NCBI GenBank assembly: GCA_025922715.1
Contig: JAICHH010000117.1
Location: 1 to 5,743 of the forward strand
Source of the DNA: Nitrososphaeraceae archaeon
GTDB taxonomy: Archaea; Thermoproteota; Nitrososphaeria; Nitrososphaerales; Nitrososphaeraceae
Direction of reading: 5' to 3'
Length of the DNA: 5,743 bases
Position 1 is the first letter of the stretch. Each line of letters opens with the position of its first letter. The translations under genes were made by a program, and so were the position numbers. This document shows positions 1 through 5,743 of the stretch, piece after piece. The notes beneath the pieces are model-generated. The model had not been told where the DNA came from. It did not search any database and saw only the letters and a list, made by a program, of their open reading frames with translations.

Positions 1-177
1 TAGATATCTGTGCTTATCACTGATTCTGCAGTTGACATGGTTATTGGTGATTACATGTATTTGTGTGCATGTACATGTGCTGTCAAGCACGTCAGTCATA
101 TGCTACTACACTAATACAAACACTGCTCGCTGTTGCTAATATACTGACTGTAGCTACCAGTTTTAGCTACTGCTGCC
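1..177. other. Left intergenic region, no firm gene
   Basis: No reading frame here can be supported as a gene. On the minus strand an ATG at 38-36 opens a frame (M-S-T-A-E-S-V-I-S-T-D-I) that runs off the left edge. It could be the start of a divergent gene, but 12 codons prove nothing. On the plus strand a hydrophobic frame runs from ATG 69 or 75 to a TAG at 201-203; it is discussed as a possible displaced signal peptide. The region holds a perfect 10-bp palindrome (68-77, catgtacatg), a small hairpin (77-81 pairing with 86-90, loop 82-85), and the left copy of an inverted repeat (140-171). It seems less AT-rich than the genes to the right. No tRNA or other RNA gene was recognised. Confidence 0.5.
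140..171 (-). repeat. Left copy of inverted repeat flanking the PsbP-like gene
   Basis: Positions 158-171 (cagttttagctact) match the reverse complement of 872-885 exactly, 14 of 14. Six more bases (tatact, 140-145) match the reverse complement of 886-891, but here they are separated from the core by 12 extra bases (146-157). Those extra bases contain gtagctac, a near repeat of the core's own tagctac, so they may be a local duplication. Read on the minus strand, the element ends in agtata, about 100 bases before the possible divergent ATG at 38. It could be a shared promoter element or the edge of a once-mobile segment; the sequence does not decide. Confidence 0.55.
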
Positions 178-831
<654 letters not shown>

Positions 832-871
832 TAATTAAACCAATATTCTAATTTTAAGATGGTTTTATTTT

Positions 872-891
872 AGTAGCTAAAACTGAGTATA
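872..891 (+). repeat. Right copy of inverted repeat, ending in a TATA-like hexamer
   Basis: The reverse complement of 872-891 is tatactcagttttagctact. Its last 14 bases match 158-171 exactly and its first six match 140-145, with 12 extra bases in the left copy. The two copies face outward from the PsbP-like gene, and each ends in agtata on its own outward strand. Here that hexamer forms part of the TATA-like sequence that suits the ileS promoter, so the 14-bp core would sit immediately upstream of the box, where the archaeal BRE or an activator site is found. Confidence 0.6.
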
Positions 892-895
892 TACC
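886..895 (+). promoter_or_regulatory. Probable TATA box for ileS
   Basis: The sequence agtatatacc is a fair archaeal TATA box. With transcription starting about 26 bases downstream (near 915), it would give a leader of roughly 30 bases before the ileS ATG at 946. A better-looking TATA sequence (ttatatattt, 936-945) abuts the ATG. It would start transcription inside the gene, downstream of any usable start codon, so it is disfavoured as the ileS promoter. Confidence 0.4.
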
Positions 896-945
896 ATTCC
901 AAAAACATAAAGGATGGTTCGATAGCATCATCTTCTTATATATTT

Positions 946-3900
946 ATGGAACTTCATGGACAATTCGATCCTAAGATCATCGAAAATGAGATACGTGGCT
1001 ACAAGAAATTAATCGGGTACGATGAGTTTTTTAAAAAAGAAATAGATATTCGACAAAATAAAGAACTTATAGGGTATGTGGATGGTCCTCCAACCATGAA
1101 TGGGGAACCACATGTAGGTCACTTAAGGGGACGAATAATAAAAGATTTATGGTTTCGATTTCAGACATTAAAACAGAACAAAATAATATTTAGACCTGGA
1201 TGGGATACTCAAGGTTTACCAGTAGAGTTACAGGCAGAAAAAGAATTAGGATTAACGGGAAATAAAACAGAAAATATTAACAAAGTGGGGATACAAAAAA
1301 TTGTTGAAACATGTAAATCCATTGTAAAGAAATATAACAAAAAATGGATGGAAGTAGATGAATTGCTTGGAATGTCTTTTGATTATGAGAATGGGTATTG
1401 GACTTTTCATGATGACTATATAGAAAGAGAATGGTCCTATCTCCAAACTGCTTGGAATAATGGAATTTTACAGGAGGGATTTAGAGTGGTTGCATTTTGT
1501 CCATCATGTCAAACGTCTCTTAGTAATTCTGAAGTGAATCAAGGATATACAACTGTTGAAGATCCCTCATTTTATTATAAGGTACGATTAGTCGATGAAG
1601 ATGCATATCTAATAGTTTGGACTACTATGCCATTTACCTTAATTACAGATGAACTGATAGGGATAAATCCTGATGCTAATTATGTGTACGTCGAGACAGA
1701 TAACCAACTCTGGATTATAGGAGAAACTAGATTAGAACAGCTTATGAACGAGCTTCATATAGAATTTTATAAAATTAAAAAAATTATAAAAGGTAAAGAT
1801 CTGGATGGGAAGTATTATATACATCCATTATTAGACTTAATTCCAGAACTTAAAAAGCTAGCAGATTCCAAATCAATTCATTTTATAGTATCTGAAGATT
1901 TCGTAGATATAACAACAGGGAGTGGAATAGTTCACTTATCTCCCGCTAATGGGGAAGAAGACTTCAATATCGCAAAAAAGAAAAATATTCCTATATTCGT
2001 TCCGATTGATGATAGAGTAGTCTTTACAGAGCAGGCAGGAGCATTTAGTGGATATTTTGTTCGTGATACTGATGATAAAATAGTGCAAATAATGAAAGAT
2101 TTAAAGGCTAGTATTAAAATTGGAAAGATAAAACATCAATATCCAACATGTTGGCGTTCTCAACACAAACTTGTATGGTTGGCAAGACGAGAATATTTTT
2201 ACATGATAGATAAATTGGGTGATAAACCTATCGAGGCTGCAAAAGATGTAGAGTATTTTTTTGAAGCTCCTAAAAACCGATTTATCGAAATCATCAAAGA
2301 AAAAGTCCCATGGTGCATATCCAGAGAGCGGATTTGGGGTACTCCTATTCCTATTTGGATCTGTTCCAGTTGCAAACATAAAGAATTACTATCAGATAAA
2401 AATGAACTTGTGAATAGATCTTCTAATCTTGTTAGAGATAAAAATAACAATTTAATTTTAAAACTTGACAAAGATCAACAATATAATGAAATTGTAACAG
2501 TTAATGATGACGATATTTCGAGTACCGATAACGGACAACATTTCGAACTACATAGACCATGGATAGATCAAATAAAAATAAAATGTTCTAAATGTAATGC
2601 CTTAATGACAAGAGAACCATATGTACTTGACACTTGGCATAATAGTGGTGCTGCTCCTTTTGCATCATTTAACGATAGTGATTATAAAAAATTGATTCCT
2701 GCATTATTTTTAACTGAAGGAATAGATCAAACCAGAGGTTGGTCATACTCTCTATTAATGCAAAATGTAATATTAAAGAATGAATCTATTGCACCATTCA
2801 AATCTTTTCTTTTTCAAGGACATATATTGGATGAAAAAGGTAATAAAATGAGTAAAAGTGCTGGAAATGTAATAGACGCCAATTTAATGCTTGAAAAGAA
2901 CTCTGTAGATCTTGTTAGATTCTATTTTATCTGGAAATCGTCACCTATAGAAGCATTGAATTTCAGTCTAAAAGAAATGACCTCAAGACCATATCAAATC
3001 CTGAGTACACTTTACTATTTACATATCTATTTAAAACAAAATAGTGTTCTCGACAATTTTGATAGAAGTACTCATGACCTCAAATGGGTAATTAAGAATA
3101 ACTTATTAGAAACTCCCGAAAAATGGCTTCTTTCAGTATTACAAAATTTAGTAAAAAATATTAATTCCTTATTCGAAAATTGCAGATTTCATGAAGCAAC
3201 AAAAGCTATTGAAGAATTTATTATAAATAATGTCAGTCAAACATACATACCACTTACAAGAAACTATATTTGGAACGATAGTGTTGAGGAATTAAACAGA
3301 AGGCTTACAATTTTTTCAATTCTAGATTATGTACTGGAGAAAATTGATATTATTCTTCATCCCATATCTCCATTTCTTACAGAATATCTCTATTTGAATT
3401 GCTTTAGTAAAATAAAAAATCTAAAAGAGATTGATTCTTCTAAAGATAGTGTACTTCTCTCTAAATGGCCTGAGTTCGAAACATATTTAATTGATCAAGA
3501 TCTTGAGAATATTTTTGAAAAAATAAAAACAATTATCTCTTTAGCAAATTCTGCAAGAATGAAAGCAAAAATTAAGCGAAGATGGCCTGTAACAGAAATG
3601 GTGATATGTTCAATTTTAGATAAAGAAACATTAACACAATCCAAGAATAATAATAATAATAATACGGCAAACTATTATGATCATAATAAATTTGCTACAG
3701 AGTTGGCTAAAAATGATATATCTGAAATTTTGAAAAATCAATTGAATGTACAATCCTATAAGGTCAAACAAATCTACACATCAAATACAGCGGAAAAAGT
3801 TCTAGAAATGATCAATGCTAATCTTCCTATTTTACCTTTAATTAGTATTATTCGAAAAAGTGTAGCACCACAAGTTAAATCTGATATAGGTAAGGTTATA

Positions 3901-4380
3901 TCAGAATTTGAAAAACTTGACAAAGTAGAGGTTCTTCATACTCTTAAAACAGCTAAAAAATTTCGCCTGATTTATGATAACCCTTCCTCCTCCTCTTCTT
4001 TTATTGATCTATATGAGAAAGATTTGGAAATTTCATTTTCAGTTAAGGAAAGTTATGTTTATGCTGAAAAAGAAAATTTAATGATATTTATGTCTACAAA
4101 TCGTGATCAAAACTTAATTACACAGGGTCTAGTCCGTGATCTGGCTAGGAACTTGCAACAATTACGTAAAGAAAAATCATATAACCCAACTGAAATTCTA
4201 TCAACTGCATATATTGCTGACCTAGAAAAAGATGAGGTATCTTCTTTATCTTTACATACAAACGATTTAACTTATTTAGTTAGAGTCCAGTCTGTAGTTT
4301 TATCTGAAGAAAAGAGAGAAGGTATTGAATACAAAACTATTGAAATTGATGGAAGAGAAATAAGCATATCAATAAACTAG
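946..4380 (+). CDS. ileS: Isoleucyl-tRNA synthetase, archaeal type
   Basis: Class I aminoacyl-tRNA synthetase that charges tRNA-Ile with isoleucine in the cytosol and removes mischarged valine. The 1144 residues carry the full domain order. The HIGH signature is PxxHVGH (H56-H59, after VDGPP), followed by GWDTQGLP (85-92). A Cys pair (C185, C188) precedes the CP1 editing domain (about 190-420), with a T-rich strand at W225-T231 and GSGIVH...EEDF at 325-340, keeping the probable editing Asp at 339. ISRERIWGTPIPIW (458-471) and two further Cys pairs (473/476 and 547/550, likely a zinc site) follow, then EGIDQTRGW (591-599) and KMSKS (634-638). The anticodon-binding helical domain and a long C-terminal region complete it. 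The ATG at 946 is chosen because the protein then opens with QFDPKIIENEI as archaeal homologues do, and the next Met (51) is already in the active site. It has no Shine-Dalgarno. It is somewhat longer than I expect for archaeal IleRS (roughly 1040-1070 residues), partly from Asn and Ser runs near 901-906 and 1014-1018. It overlaps the opposing methyltransferase gene by 4 bases. Confidence 0.97.
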   Translation: MELHGQFDPKIIENEIRGYKKLIGYDEFFKKEIDIRQNKELIGYVDGPPTMNGEPHVGHLRGRIIKDLWFRFQTLKQNKIIFRPGWDTQGLPVELQAEKELGLTGNKTENINKVGIQKIVETCKSIVKKYNKKWMEVDELLGMSFDYENGYWTFHDDYIEREWSYLQTAWNNGILQEGFRVVAFCPSCQTSLSNSEVNQGYTTVEDPSFYYKVRLVDEDAYLIVWTTMPFTLITDELIGINPDANYVYVETDNQLWIIGETRLEQLMNELHIEFYKIKKIIKGKDLDGKYYIHPLLDLIPELKKLADSKSIHFIVSEDFVDITTGSGIVHLSPANGEEDFNIAKKKNIPIFVPIDDRVVFTEQAGAFSGYFVRDTDDKIVQIMKDLKASIKIGKIKHQYPTCWRSQHKLVWLARREYFYMIDKLGDKPIEAAKDVEYFFEAPKNRFIEIIKEKVPWCISRERIWGTPIPIWICSSCKHKELLSDKNELVNRSSNLVRDKNNNLILKLDKDQQYNEIVTVNDDDISSTDNGQHFELHRPWIDQIKIKCSKCNALMTREPYVLDTWHNSGAAPFASFNDSDYKKLIPALFLTEGIDQTRGWSYSLLMQNVILKNESIAPFKSFLFQGHILDEKGNKMSKSAGNVIDANLMLEKNSVDLVRFYFIWKSSPIEALNFSLKEMTSRPYQILSTLYYLHIYLKQNSVLDNFDRSTHDLKWVIKNNLLETPEKWLLSVLQNLVKNINSLFENCRFHEATKAIEEFIINNVSQTYIPLTRNYIWNDSVEELNRRLTIFSILDYVLEKIDIILHPISPFLTEYLYLNCFSKIKNLKEIDSSKDSVLLSKWPEFETYLIDQDLENIFEKIKTIISLANSARMKAKIKRRWPVTEMVICSILDKETLTQSKNNNNNNTANYYDHNKFATELAKNDISEILKNQLNVQSYKVKQIYTSNTAEKVLEMINANLPILPLISIIRKSVAPQVKSDIGKVISEFEKLDKVEVLHTLKTAKKFRLIYDNPSSSSSFIDLYEKDLEISFSVKESYVYAEKENLMIFMSTNRDQNLITQGLVRDLARNLQQLRKEKSYNPTEILSTAYIADLEKDEVSSLSLHTNDLTYLVRVQSVVLSEEKREGIEYKTIEIDGREISISIN
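3646..3663 (+). repeat. AAT triplet repeat inside ileS (poly-Asn)
   Basis: Six uninterrupted AAT codons encode N901-N906 of IleRS, between the conserved ARMKAKIKRRWPV segment (869-882) and the C-terminal region. The surrounding residues (QSK before, TANYYDHNK after) look like a loop rather than conserved core. It is the same kind of in-frame triplet expansion seen in the PsbP-like gene, here in an essential gene, so it is presumably tolerated in a surface loop. Confidence 0.85.
3985..3999 (+). repeat. TCC/TCT repeat inside ileS (poly-Ser)
   Basis: Three TCC and two TCT codons encode five serines within D-N-P-S-S-S-S-S-F-I-D-L in the C-terminal region of IleRS. The DNA is a short polypyrimidine tract (ccttcctcctcctcttcttt). 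It probably marks another flexible loop. It is short and could be chance in an AT-rich gene; it is noted because it is the third in-frame triplet run in the window. Confidence 0.6.
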
Positions 4381-5216
4381 GATTTTTTATTTTTAATATA
4401 TCTAAGTTTTATATTTTCATTGGCAATTTCTATATATTTGTTATCTATTTCAGTACCTAAAAATTCCACGTTTAAATTAATACATGCCAAAGCCGTCGTC
4501 CCTATTCCAATAAAGGGATCATAAATAATGGTATTTTTTTTTATACCATGTAATTTAATACACATGTACGGTAGTTTTTCAGGAAATGTTGCAGGATGCG
4601 GTCTTTTTTCTTGAATTGTATTATAAGGAATAAACCAGATATTTCCTCTATCTCTCTTATCTGTTTTTGCAGATTTCCATCTTCTTATATTTGATTTGTC
4701 CTGGTATGTTACCCCTACAGCCAATTTGTCAATAGCTATATCTCCTTTTTTGGTAAAGTGAAATATGTATTCATGAAGATCACTTAGAAATCTCTGACTA
4801 ATTATAGGTTTAAAATGTCCAATAGATGAATTAGTTTTTATAAAGTTATTTTTTCCTATATCCTCTACTTCGATCGATATTGATTTTATCCAATGGATTG
4901 TATTTTGCAATTTATACCCAGCTTCTATAAATTTACCACAAATTTCAAAAGGAAGCATATAGTCTGCAGGTCTTCCACCTACATTGAGGAAAAATGATCC
5001 ATCTTCTTTTAAAACCTGTAAGCTTTTATTAGCGATTTTTTGTAACCATAAAAGATACTCATTTTTATCTCTTTTATCATTATATCTAGAATATGGCTTG
5101 TTAATGTTATAAGGAGGTGATGTTACTATAGCATCTATTTTTATAAAATTTTCTTTTTTTAATTGGTTCATAAATTCCATACAATCAACATTATAAATTT
5201 TATTTACATGAATCAT
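4377..5216 (-). CDS. Site-specific DNA amino-methyltransferase, beta-type
   Basis: A 279-residue methyltransferase that transfers a methyl group from S-adenosylmethionine to an exocyclic amino group of cytosine (N4) or adenine (N6) in DNA. Motif IV, TSPPYN (32-37), comes first. Motif X-like HPATFPEKLP (207-216) and motif I DPFIGIGTT (233-241) with GTEID (254-258) lie near the C-terminus, which is the beta order. SPPY is more often seen in N4-cytosine enzymes, DPPY or NPPY in N6-adenine ones, so N4C is favoured but not settled. The middle (about 115-200, including GHFKPI and HEYIFHFTKKGD) probably recognises the target; I cannot name the site. All core motifs are intact and the length is normal. 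Motif I has Ile where Ser or Thr is usual (FIGIG instead of FxGSG). The ATG at 5216 is preceded by agga six bases upstream, a weak Shine-Dalgarno-like match. No restriction endonuclease is in view: the neighbours are ileS, convergent with a 4-base overlap, and a divergent transposase. It may be an orphan enzyme or a remnant of a system outside the window. Confidence 0.92.
   Translation of the reverse strand: MIHVNKIYNVDCMEFMNQLKKENFIKIDAIVTSPPYNINKPYSRYNDKRDKNEYLLWLQKIANKSLQVLKEDGSFFLNVGGRPADYMLPFEICGKFIEAGYKLQNTIHWIKSISIEVEDIGKNNFIKTNSSIGHFKPIISQRFLSDLHEYIFHFTKKGDIAIDKLAVGVTYQDKSNIRRWKSAKTDKRDRGNIWFIPYNTIQEKRPHPATFPEKLPYMCIKLHGIKKNTIIYDPFIGIGTTALACINLNVEFLGTEIDNKYIEIANENIKLRYIKNKKS
4381..4394 (+). 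terminator. Oligo-T terminator after ileS
   Basis: Immediately after the ileS TAG the plus strand reads gattttttattttt: six T (4383-4388), one A, five T (4390-4394). Archaeal RNA polymerase ends at such runs without needing a hairpin. The same bases, read on the minus strand, encode the Lys-rich tail (I-K-N-K-K-S) of the methyltransferase, so the terminator lies inside the opposing gene. Confidence 0.55.
4528..4549 (-). repeat. A9 homopolymer with 7-bp inverted arms in the methyltransferase gene
   Basis: On the gene's strand nine A (plus-strand T 4534-4542) cover the Ile-Lys-Lys-Asn codons at residues 225-228, five residues before motif I. The flanks 4528-4534 (atggtat) and 4543-4549 (ataccat) are perfect complements, so the tract sits in the loop of a 7-bp hairpin. 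Gain or loss of one A would shift the frame before the SAM-binding motif and inactivate the enzyme. In AT-rich DNA such a run can be chance. Confidence 0.6.
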
Positions 5217-5247
5217 TTGATCCTAGTTCGTGGATTGCAACAGATAA

Positions 5248-5255
5248 CTTATAAG
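5248..5255 (-). promoter_or_regulatory. Probable TATA box for the methyltransferase gene
   Basis: The palindromic cttataag lies 32-39 bases before the minus-strand ATG at 5216. Initiation about 26 bases downstream would start the transcript near 5226, leaving a leader of about 10 bases, typical of the short leaders in archaea. A-rich sequence (caaaattc) stands just upstream on that strand, where BRE is expected. Confidence 0.4.
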
Positions 5256-5337
5256 AATTTTGATTAGATTTTTGAGAAAATTTATTAAAATGAATGTCTA
5301 GAATAGTCCTGTTAATTTAAGGAAATAGATTTAGCTG

Positions 5338-5396
5338 TGAATGCTCTATTTCTAATCTGATGACCGTTAGATTATTTGAAAGAAATAGAACACTCA
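5338..5396 (+). repeat. Imperfect hairpin just upstream of the transposase start
   Basis: Arms 5338-5353 and 5381-5396 are complementary at 14 of 16 positions, both exceptions being A-C mismatches. Inside, 5353-5358 (taatct) pairs perfectly with 5369-5374 (agatta). A further gaaatag at 5322-5328 could pair instead with ctatttc at 5346-5352, which also belongs to the left arm, so two mutually exclusive folds exist. The hairpin ends 13 bases before the ATG at 5410. It may be part of the element's terminal structure or limit transposase expression. Confidence 0.6.
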
Positions 5397-5409
5397 TATA
5401 TTTATTGTA

Positions 5410-5743
5410 ATGTATTCCCTGTATTTGTACTTTCTCAGTCTCAGTTTACGTAATACATCTAATGCATTGGAACCTTTTAAGGATCAAAAAAGAAGTCATG
5501 TTGCTGTATGGGATTGGATTCAGAGAGTTGGTTCGTGTCAGATCTTTAACAAACATAAAAGAGTTTCTGCATCCATCATAGATGAGACAATAATAATTCA
5601 GATTGGTAGCCAACACTTTTGGTTATGGATTGCAATTAAACCAATTCATAGTTCTGTGCTTGGAATCTACATTTCAAATGAAAGAAATATGTTTGTAGCA
5701 GAGAATTTCATCAGGTCATTAGTTGATAAATATGGTAAACATA
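5410..5743 (+). CDS. IS6/IS240-like DDE transposase, N-terminal 111 residues (cut by window edge)
   Basis: Cut-and-paste or cointegrate-forming transposase of an insertion sequence; only the 5' part is present and the frame is open at the right edge. The N-terminus (MYSLYLYFLSLSLRNTSNAL) and the following KRSHVAVWDWIQR (27-39) form the helix-turn-helix that would bind the element's ends. IIDET (56-60) carries the first catalytic Asp (D58), followed by a WLWIAI strand and ERNMFVAENFIRSLV, as I recall from thaumarchaeal IS6-like transposases. The second Asp and the Glu lie outside the window. ATG 5410 is preferred because the protein then begins where relatives begin; the frame is open only from 5389. 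No Shine-Dalgarno is seen. No stop or frameshift occurs in the visible part, so the gene may be intact. Confidence 0.85.
   Translation, partial: MYSLYLYFLSLSLRNTSNALEPFKDQKRSHVAVWDWIQRVGSCQIFNKHKRVSASIIDETIIIQIGSQHFWLWIAIKPIHSSVLGIYISNERNMFVAENFIRSLVDKYGKH

Larger units (their letters stand above)
832..945 (+). other. Intergenic region between PsbP-like gene and ileS
   Basis: No gene fits here; the few ATG codons lead to stops within a handful of codons. A T-rich stretch at 863-871 (ttttatttt) may end transcription of the PsbP-like gene, as oligo-T does in archaea; a weak 5-bp stem (837-841 with 861-865) precedes it. The right copy of the inverted repeat lies at 872-891, and TATA-like sequences lie at 886-893 and 937-944. 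Confidence 0.5.
5321..5743 (+). mobile_element. Left part of an insertion sequence, right end outside the window
   Basis: The transposase reading frame from 5410 shows that an insertion sequence begins here and runs off the right edge. Its left terminus cannot be fixed, because the matching right terminal repeat is not visible. Position 5321 (ggaaatag) is a working boundary: it starts with GG, as IS6-like termini often do, and opens the set of gaaatag/ctatttc repeats. Another candidate is the atgtctagaatagtcct sequence at 5295-5310. The element lies between the methyltransferase promoter and unknown DNA. Confidence 0.45.

Noticed and set aside
837..871. Hairpin terminator after the PsbP-like gene
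   Set aside because: The stem is only 5 bp with a 19-base loop; only the following T-rich stretch has some weight.
911..935. tRNA T-arm-like sequence (ggttcga at 916-922)
   Set aside because: No acceptor stem, anticodon arm or matching 5' half can be found around it.
936..945. Strong TATA-like sequence directly before the ileS ATG
   Set aside because: Transcription from it would start inside ileS, and the next in-frame Met lies within the active-site motif, so it cannot serve this gene.
1252..1446. Minus-strand open frame of 64 codons
   Set aside because: Lies wholly inside ileS; the protein is a shadow rich in Phe and Ile with no recognisable motif.
2101..2471. Two overlapping minus-strand open frames of about 90 codons
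   Set aside because: Both are antisense to the conserved IleRS core, overlap each other and show no family features.
5296..5388. Extra N-terminal transposase segment in another frame (TGTGAATGC... to a stop at 5408)
   Set aside because: The frame could be read as a displaced N-terminus, but ATG 5410 already starts where relatives seem to start, and the region is explained by the hairpin arms.

Overview
The window looks like archaeal chromosome, most likely from an AT-rich ammonia-oxidising thaumarchaeon (Nitrososphaeria, perhaps Nitrosocosmicus-like). Three things point there: an archaeal-type isoleucyl-tRNA synthetase, a PsbP-like protein of the kind common in that group, and the start of a transposase that resembles the IS6/IS240-like DDE transposases I recall from thaumarchaea. 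Shine-Dalgarno sites are mostly absent, and TATA-like boxes fit archaeal promoters. The taxonomic call is inference from remembered family sequences; no search was run.

Layout. Positions 1-177 hold no convincing gene. They are richer in short palindromes than the rest, and the far left may hold the first codons of a divergent gene. Positions 178-831 (+) encode a 217-aa protein: about 60 residues of extreme low complexity (Ser, Asn, Lys-Glu runs made by triplet and hexamer repeats), then a PsbP-like domain. Its start codon is doubtful. Positions 832-945 are intergenic and carry a probable promoter for the next gene. A 20-bp inverted repeat (140-171 and 872-891) flanks the PsbP-like gene. Positions 946-4380 (+) encode a complete isoleucyl-tRNA synthetase (ileS). 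Positions 4377-5216 (-) encode a complete beta-type DNA amino-methyltransferase. It meets ileS tail to tail with both stop codons inside one CTAG. Positions 5217-5409 hold the methyltransferase promoter and an imperfect hairpin. Positions 5410-5743 (+) are the 5' part of a transposase cut by the window edge.

The genes do not form an evident pathway or operon: one housekeeping gene, one small probably surface-associated protein, one DNA methyltransferase with no restriction partner in view, and one insertion sequence. No defence island or new system can be shown here. The most noteworthy signals are simple repeats within coding sequence (including CTG/CAG and AAT runs, one inside ileS), the inverted repeat around the PsbP-like gene, an A9 tract just before the methyltransferase SAM motif, unusual residues in the ileS editing site, and the CTAG stop overlap.
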